Origin: Lagopus muta
Lineage: Eukaryota; Chordata; Aves; Galliformes; Phasianidae
Direction: 5' to 3'
NCBI RefSeq assembly: GCF_023343835.1
Contig: NC_064472.1
Location: 43,409,799-43,473,798 of the forward strand
Length of the DNA: 64,000 bases
In this document: one piece after another, positions 56,740 to 64,000 of the stretch
Layout: each line of letters opens with the position of its first letter
Position numbering within the stretch: position 1 is the stretch's first letter
Translations under genes and position numbers: made by a program
Notes under the pieces: model-generated
The model's database searches: none
The model's input: the letters and a program-made list of their open reading frames with translations, nothing else
What the model was told of the DNA's origin: nothing

Positions 56740-59700
56740 CTACAATATAAATGATGATGGAATTACTGAAAAATAAAGACTGTGTACAACGTCACAAAAA
56801 TCTATGTTAAAAAAACTTATACATAAAAATTTCTCTTATGAGCACTAAAATGTACACAATCCAAAAACGTCATGTTGTGAATTATCAATGTACTCCTGCA
56901 ATGGGAGAAGGCTTTACAGAAATAAGAAATAAGCTTGAAGTGTGATATGGCTACAATAGTTAAAGAGAAAGCTGAACTTCACTTAACTGGGACCTGGTCT
57001 ATGTTCTAGAAAAATGGCCACAACAGTTGAGATGACCAGCTAGCTACAACGGTTAAGTGAATCAACTAACTGTTTAACTGTCTGTTCTTATGCAAATAAA
57101 AAAAATGCAAATGAATGTCTTGCTGAATTAATCAGACCAACATGGAGGTAGTATAGATGTGATTCAGCCTGAAGAATATAAGAAAAAAAAGCAATAAAAA
57201 AAAGGAGGCATGAAGAGAGCAGGTCTCCTAAGCCGGCTTCAACTCATATATTCCTTCTGAATAAATAAAAATGTCTAATACTATGATGAGGAGTTCACAG
57301 TTCACAGTTCACAGTTTAGTATTAGAAAAAAGTATGCTCTTATAAAGCCTAACGCTGAAACAGACCTCATCCTGTCTTCTGGGCCAGACAACTGCTTATC
57401 AGCTATGGTTAAGGGTAGTGGAAGAGAGCATGGGGGATGAGAAATATCAGATGGTTAATGGTGGTTGGGAATGCTCAAAAGTTGCAAACTGCCCTGATAA
57501 AATCTGCTATCTCAGACAGGTTTGACAGACCCAAGTCTATAGAGTCATGCCAGGGAGCCCTCAAATTTCCTTGGCAGTACAGTGTCAAGAAGCTTTTGGC
57601 CTGCCACAGGGAGAGCTTTATAGAGCTGATAACAAAAGGCAGTGAGGTGACTAATTGCCAGGAGAAACGTACCATCGCAGCCACCATCACAGTGCAACTG
57701 CCATATTATGATTGTGCTGTTATTTCAGCATACCAATGTACTGCTCTGCTAAATGAAAATCCCATCTAACATCAAATACATTCAGAGGGATAAAGCGGGC
57801 ATTAAAACAAAACCTTGTTGAGGGCAGTACTCAAAAGAACCTTGTCAGAGCAATGAACTAATGTGTAACTAATTGGACATGTTTTACTAGCATCTGTAAA
57901 CAGCCATGTGTATAAACATGCTCAGAATTTTGACTATTAATGCTTAAATAAACACCTATAGAAAGACATTTAATTAAGTTTCTTTACAAGTCTAAACAAA
58001 CCAATTTTTCTATATTTAACAGTATGTACATGTTCCAAGCATAGCTTTGGGTATGGTAAGTCATGCTAAGTCATAGCAGTATCATACAAGAGAGTCAAGC
58101 ACTAAAAGTACTCCTAACCATCAGTCTCCATAATATTCTTATTTTTGCTTTTTCAAGTGGAAAAATAAAGAGGATATATAAAGTAACAAATGGCAGAATT
58201 AATACTGCATCTTATGTTTATAGCATTCAGGCTTGAATCAAATCCTCAGATTTGTGTTTCCAGTTCTAATGACATCTAAAAGGTTTGGGTTACAAAAACA
58301 AGCTTTATGGGTAAATACTAAAGTAAATATAGCAATATAGACTTTTAGGAGATTATACAATTAGAACTGTACTTTAAGCACGTTTGTATGAACACTTAAT
58401 GAGAAAATAACAATTTCAAAAGATAACCAAAAGTTTGATTACAAACGCTGAAGAACTTGGGAACTGACTGCAACTAAAGTTGCTTCTGTATGTGAGATGA
58501 CTATGTTTAATTTATACTTAATTAAACAAAATTTATTTTATTAGAAGTATGGGGGTGTTTTACTAAAATTATAAATCCTAAAAAAAATAAAAGTTTTCTC
58601 ATAAAGTAAAAGATCTGCATCATCAGAACATTAACATGTTTCATGTTTTAAATTACTGATTGATAATGGTTTTGGCTAAAACAGCTCAGCAGAATCACCA
58701 TGAGTTGGAAGGAGTCTATAAGAATCATGAAGTCCAAATCCTGGCTTGACACCTAAAAATCAGACCATATGTCTGAGAGTACTGTCCAGATGCTTCCTGA
58801 ACTCTGGTGAGCGTGGTCCACTTCCCCAGGGAGCCTGTTCTTGTGCATGATCACCCTTGTCTGAGATTAAGGAGGAATTTGTTGACTAGAGAACTATTGT
58901 TGCGCTACCCAGTTCGAGCTTTCAGAATTATCATGGTATAGGAATGAACCTCTTTACTGTGCTCAACATACTTCTTATATATTCTTCATTAGAAAGCAGT
59001 AATTTACCAATAACAGCTCATTGGCTTAAGATTCTACCAAGCAACAGCAGTAAGACAATAGGCTTCTCAATTTCCCTAAATATGACATTAACTGTACATA
59101 TCAGCAGAAGAGCATAAAGAGAACATCCTGTTATTCTTTAATCACAGTTTGTTCTTTGTTCTAGTTTGCTGACTCCCAGGGTTTCATACCTACAAGGCCT
59201 ACCATGGAGTTTATCAAGCCCAATGGTAATTCACCCTTAGTTACATCCTCACCCAGAGAGAATATAGAATAGGGTCTAAATGACTAGAGTCAAAATCTTT
59301 AAAGATTTATGGACCCTCATTCTGCAAAGACAGTGATAGAGGGGTTATCCTTACTTCTGCTTAAGGCTGAAGACCATCAGCTGAGGGAAAAACATCAATA
59401 TTAACAGGCGGGAGTGCATGAACTCCAGAGACCCTTGTTGAAAATTCCTGAATCCTCTAGACTCAAGTGAGTTGCCACTCCAAAGGCAGTCTAACTAATG
59501 CAGTATATAACGTTGAATGTGCACATTTACCTTTGATCCACCACTCACAGATCAAGACTCAAGACAATCCTGGGTCCATGTTAAGTGGTGAAATTTCTCC
59601 CTGTCTGTTGGTCTTTCCCTTTATCTCCTCTTAGTCATTTTTCTTCAGTAACTGTTGCCTACTACTGTAGAAAATTACCTAATTTTGCCTCAAAGTAGTT

Positions 59701-59834
59701 GTTAGAAAGCTCAGTAATTTGTCTGGTATGGTTCCGTTGAGTCACTACCTGACTAGGTTGCTCTGGCAACCCTTGTCAAACATACAGTATCACTATTTGA
59801 GGAATTTCAAACATTCATCTTCTTCACAACTCAC
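56740..59834 (-). other. SPIN1 5' intron, proximal part
   Basis: Start of the intron upstream of the 49-nt exon. It contains a short tandem (TTCACAG)n near 57291-57313, a 110-codon plus-strand frame at 57437-57769 with no recognised family, and a weak CR1-like tail near 58690-58890 ('GAGTTGGAAGGAGTCTATAA'). I searched this stretch for the first SPIN1 coding exon (expected MKTPFGK-like start) and did not find it. Confidence 0.6.
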
Positions 59835-60055
59835 TGAGTGGGAATAAAACAACTTTGTCTGCAAAGAAGTTTTTCTTGATATCCAGCCTGAACTTTCCCT
59901 GTGGCAGCTCCATGCCTTTCCCTTCTACTGCTGGCCACCAGAGAACACTGCCCCTCCACACCTCTCATGAGAAAGCTGTAGGCTGCAGTGAGGTTTCCCG
60001 TCAGCCTCCTCTTCCCTGGACTTAACATACCCAGGGATGGGGGGCTGGGTCCCCA
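59835..60055 (-). mobile_element. CR1 fragment
   Basis: It reads 'GTTTTTCTTGATATCCAGCC', 'TGAACTTTCCCTGTGGCAGC' and 'GCTGTAGGCTGCAGTGAGG', then 'CAGCCTCCTCTTCCCTGGAC'. This is CR1 3' RT-end sequence in reverse orientation. It is short and lacks the terminal repeats. Confidence 0.75.
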
Positions 60056-60199
60056 CACATGTAGAAGACAACTTACTTTAACAACTGCAGTATTGTTAAT
60101 AGTTAAAATTTACAAATTTCCTTGCCTGATTATCTTTCAGCTACAGGAAGGCAAGGATACACCTAGGTAAAACAGTAGTAAGACAAAAACTCTATAATA

Positions 60200-62465
60200 G
60201 GAAGTGGATAGATTGTGAAGAGCTGTGTCTGAGTAACAGCCATGACAAGGTTGAGAGCTTATCAGTTAAAATCAGGGATTAGTCCAAGAAAGGACATCTG
60301 GCGTTTGGGGTCTACTACAGGCCACCTGATCAGGAGGAGCATGCTGACAAGGCCTTCTTGCTTCAACTGCAGCAAGCGTCACACTCACAGGCTCTTGTCC
60401 TGACGGGGGATATCAAACACCTGGATATCAGCTGGGATGGCAGCACAGTGGCAGACAATCCAAGAGATTCCCAGAGTTTGCTGAGGACAACTTCCTGGTC
60501 CAGGTATTAGACAGACCAACCTGAGGTGAAGCCTTACTGGACCAGGTGCTCACCAATGCAGAGGAGAGCATTAGAGAGATTAAGATTGGAGGCAGCCTGG
60601 GCTGTAGTGACCATGCCCTGGTGGAGTTTGTGATCTTGAGGAATGCAGGCCTGGCAAAAAGCAGAGTCAGGACCCTGAACTTCAGGAGAGCAAACTTCTG
60701 GCTGCTCAAGGAACTGCTGGATGGGATCCCTTGGGAAACTGTCTTTAAGGGTGTAGGAATAGAACAGAACTGGCAGCTCTTTAAGGACACCCTTCTGCAA
60801 GCACAACAGCTCACCATCCCCCAGCAGAAGAAAACAAGTAGAGACGGTGGGCCACCGACATGGCTGTGCAAGGACATGCAGCTTAAACTGAAGGAAAAGT
60901 GAGAAATGTACAGGAAGTGGAAGCAGGGTTGTGTAGCTTGGGAAGAATACACAGATGTTGTCTGCATGTGTAGAGATAGGATTAGGAAAGCCAAGTAGAA
61001 TTTGGCAGAGGAGGTGAAAAATAACAAGAATGGGTTTTACAGGTAAGTAGGCAGGAGGAGACAGGTCAAGGAGACTGCACCCCCCTCTGATAAATGAGAA
61101 CAAAGAACTGGCTTCCTTAGACCTGGGAAAAGCTGAGGTCCTCAATCTTGCCTCAGTCTTCACTGGTGGTTATCATGGGGCAGATCCTCCTTGTTACCAT
61201 ATTAAGGCACACATGAGACAAAAAGGTAATTTGAGACAGCCAGTATGATTTCACTAAGGACAGATCTTGCCTGACCAATCTGGTGGCCTTCTATGTTGGA
61301 ATGACAGAATCAATGGATAGGAGAAGGGCGATGGATGCCGTCTACCTGGACTTCTACAATGCCCTTGACATGGTCCATCATCACATCCTTCTCTCTAAAT
61401 TGGAGAGGTAAGGATTTGAAAGATGGACTGTTTGATGGATTAAGAACTTGGCTGGTCACAGCCACAGGGTTGTAATCAGTCATTCTGGGTGGAGCCCAGT
61501 CACAAGTGTTGTCCCCCAAGGGCTGGTCTTGGGACCAGTGCTCTTCAGCATCTTCATCAATGACATAAGGCGATGGAATTGAGCGCACTCTCAGCAAATC
61601 TGCAGACAATACTAAGCTGAGTGGTGTGGTCAATACACTGGAGGGAAGGAAAGCCATCCAGAGGGACCTGGACAGGCTGGACAAGTGGGTCCATGAAAAC
61701 CTAATGAGGTTCAACAAGGCCAAGTGTAAGGTGTTGTGCTTGAGCTGTGCCATCTCAGTTATTTACATAGAAGAACTCCTTGAGAATAGCTCTGTAGAGA
61801 AGCACTTGGGGGTCCTGGTGGATAAGAAACTGGACATGAGCCAGCAGTGTGCATTTGCAGCCCAGAAGGTCAGCAGTATTCCGGGCTGCATTAGAAAAGG
61901 GGTGGCCAGCAGGGAGAGGGATGTGATTGTCCCTCTCTACTCGGCTCTTTTAAGGCCCCATCTAGATACTGTATCCAGGCCTGGACCCCCCAGCCCAAGA
62001 AAGACGCAAAGTTTTTGGAATGGGTCCAGAGGAGGGCCACTAAGATGATCAGAGGGCTGGAACACCTCTCCTATAAAGAAAGGTTGAGGGAACTGGGCTT
62101 GTTTAGCTCCGGGAAGACCTCATTGTGGCCTTCCAGTACTTGAAGGGAGCATATAAACAGGAGGGGGAACTACTGCTTACATGGGTTGATAGTAATAGGA
62201 CAAGAAGAGTAGTTTTACACTAAGATAGGGGAGGCATAGGTTAAGCATTAGGAGGAAGTTTTTCACACAGATTGTGGTGGCGCACTGGAACAGGTTGCTC
62301 AAGGATGTTGTGGATGCCCCATCCCTGGAGGCATTCAATACCAGGCTGGATGTGGCTCTGGGCAGCCTGGTCTGGTGGCTGGTGATCCTGCCCACGACAG
62401 GGGGGTTGAAACTAGATGATTATTAAGGTCCTTTTCAACCCAGGCCATTCAATGATTCTATGAAA
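60200..62465 (+). mobile_element. CR1 LINE in SPIN1 intron, plus orientation, internally deleted
   Basis: In order: endonuclease pieces ('YYRPPDQEEHADKAFLLQL', then 'GGSLGCSDHALVEFVIL' in a 118-codon frame at 60546-60902), the linker with 'CRDRIRKAK', then an abrupt step near 61195-61235. RT pieces follow ('MDAVYLDFYNALDMVHH', '[17 protein letters not shown]', 'EKHLGVLVDKKLDMSQQC'). The 3' end near 62455 carries AATGATTCTATGA. The RT N-terminal part is missing at the step, and several stops exist, so it is inactive. It is antisense to SPIN1 and closely related to the minus CR1 at 36628-39850. Confidence 0.9.
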
Positions 62466-62779
62466 AATTCTCAGACTGCTGTTTTTCCTGTTAAGAAAGG
62501 TTTTTGAAACTACTTACTTTTAAAAAATAATAGCTAAAATAAATAGATGTTATTTAATGAAGTAAATGAAGCTTGTAACCTTCAAAAATAAGTTACTCAG
62601 CTAAAGACTATGTAAACTACACTAGACCATACAACCATTAACACTGCTTGAACAAGATATACACATTCCTATCTGCGTAACAGCATCGTGTGGAAGAATA
62701 TTTCTTTATTTGGTACTTGTACAAAAGGTCAGAGATGGCACAAAAAGCCAGTATGTTCCACAAACAATTGCTGGTGCCA
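62466..62779 (-). other. SPIN1 intron between two CR1s, no gene seen
   Basis: AT-rich intronic sequence separating the two plus-strand CR1 elements. Nothing recognisable. Confidence 0.5.
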
Positions 62780-64000
62780 GTACCTATCAGCTCTGAGATC
62801 TTGGCACGCAGCTGAGGTTCCACATGGAGCACGTCACCCCGTGCCACCTTGCAAACATGTGGTAGGGGAGAACTGGCAGGCAGATGGTGTTCCTGCTGCA
62901 GTGAACCCCCGGTCCTCTCCTCCACCTAGCCCCCTGTCCTTCCCCCCTAGTGAAGAACTGGAGGGTGTGGGGCACAGGCAAAAGCAGCATAACTCTCTCC
63001 CAAAAAGGCACCAGGGTGATATTCACCAGACAGGTGGATCTGCTGCCCTGCCATCAAGGCAATTTATGAGAGGAGGAGGGGTGGAAACAGATACTGGCTC
63101 AGCGAAGTGGACATCCCCCATCCTTGGCTCCCCATGTGTCACTGCGCAATAGGTTTGAGGCCCTGGAACTTGAGGGAGAAGTGAGTGAGGGTGTGGAGGG
63201 AGGTCCACCCATGAGGTTGCCGCGCGTGAAGTGGCTGACCCCACACCTCAAGACTGCTTCCACCCGGAAGGACAGAAGGGTGCTTGTTGTAGGCGACTCC
63301 CTGCTGAGAGGAAGGCCCCATATGTCGGCCTGATCCTACCCACAGGGAGACGTGCTGTCTCCCTGGGGTCAGGGAGATTTCTAGGAAACTTCCTGAACTG
63401 ATTCACCTTTCTGATTATTCCCTTTATTGATAGTTCAGGCTGGCAGTGAAGAAGTCACCGAGAAAAGCCTGAAAACTCTCAAGCGAGACTTCATGGGACT
63501 GGGGTGGGTAGCTAAAGGAACAGGCATGCAGGTGGCTTTTTCTTCTATACCTTCAGTAGCACGGAAGGATAATGAGAGGATCCAAAAAAACCACCTCATG
63601 AATAAATGGCTTAGAAGTTGATGCAAACACAAGAATTTTGGTTCTTTTTTGACCATGAGGCAATTTTCTCAGCACCTGGCATGATGGCTGCAGATGGAAG
63701 TGGCCTGTCTCTGAGGGGTAAGAGGATCCTCACTGAGGAAATGGCAGAACTCACTGAAAGGCCTTTAAACTACGTATGAAGGGGGAAGGGGACAAAACGA
63801 GGGCCACTGGGGTTGAACTGGTAGTTCAAGGGCTCATACCAAACTTGATGGGAAAAGAGGGTGGAGTACAAAGGGATGGACGAGGGCAGAGGGATGCTGG
63901 GGATGCTGTTGTTCTAGGGGATCCTGGATCCACTATAAAGGCGGTAGATGGAAAGCCCAGCTGAAGTACCTTTATACTAACACACACAGCCTGGAAAATA
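62780..64000 (+). mobile_element. CR1 LINE 5' half with ORF1 esterase-like domain; runs off the window
   Basis: Plus-strand frames read as CR1 ORF1. A proline-rich part lies around 62890-62960, then 'RNRFEALELEGE' near 63144. Next is the block 'RRVLVVGDSLLRG' (about 63271-63309), the GDSL-type esterase/SGNH signature of CR1 ORF1. 'VQAGSEEVTEKSLKTLKRDF' and 'NERIQKNHLMNKWLRS' follow (63427-63618), then the ORF1 end near 63775. At 63970-64000 the ORF2 start resembles 'LYTNTHSLEN'. A stop after the GDSL block and other frame breaks show decay. It is antisense to SPIN1. The left boundary is approximate. Confidence 0.8.

Noticed and set aside
56740-64000. Search for the first SPIN1 coding exon
   Set aside because: No minus-strand segment resembling the conserved N-terminus with a donor after a single G was found; it is presumably beyond 64000.

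Overview
This window is nuclear DNA of a galliform bird, most likely chicken or a close relative. The evidence is vertebrate split genes with GT-AG introns, many CR1 LINE copies, a mariner-in-hAT composite that matches my memory of chicken 'Charlie-Galluhop', and ERVL-like LTRs. Two vertebrate protein-coding genes can be read, both on the minus strand. SPIN1 (spindlin, a histone methyl-lysine reader) lies at about 44.84-64 kb. NXNL2 (nucleoredoxin-like 2, a photoreceptor thioredoxin-fold protein) lies at about 18.97-29.43 kb. From memory, these two genes are adjacent, in this order and on one strand, on human chromosome 9q22. That segment corresponds to the avian Z chromosome. A W-linked SPIN1 gametolog is also known, so the Z assignment is an inference supported mainly by the neighbouring intact NXNL2.

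Layout. 0-19 kb is non-coding, with two copies of the DNA-transposon composite (0.6-1.9 and 7.3-8.4 kb) and several CR1 fragments. 19-29.5 kb is NXNL2: two coding exons separated by a 9.4 kb intron that carries two abutting CR1s, with a TATA/GC-box/CCAAT promoter. 29.5-44.8 kb is intergenic and full of transposons: CR1s at 35.2-42.4 kb, a clean solo LTR nested in one of them, and two copies of a second LTR family in opposite orientation. 44.8-56.7 kb holds the long SPIN1 3' UTR and its last four coding exons. 56.7-64 kb is a SPIN1 intron with two more large CR1s, one of which preserves part of CR1 ORF1. The first coding exon (about 18 residues) and the promoter of SPIN1 are not in the window.

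Most long open frames are CR1 reverse-transcriptase or endonuclease remnants or their antisense shadows. I found no tRNA, rRNA, CRISPR array or prokaryotic feature, and no evidence of an undescribed molecular system. The observations most worth a second look are structural: a nearly identical direct pair of CR1s flanking NXNL2 exon 2, a CR1 with matching central deletions in ORF1 and ORF2, the nested LTRs, and a retained CxxC active site in NXNL2.
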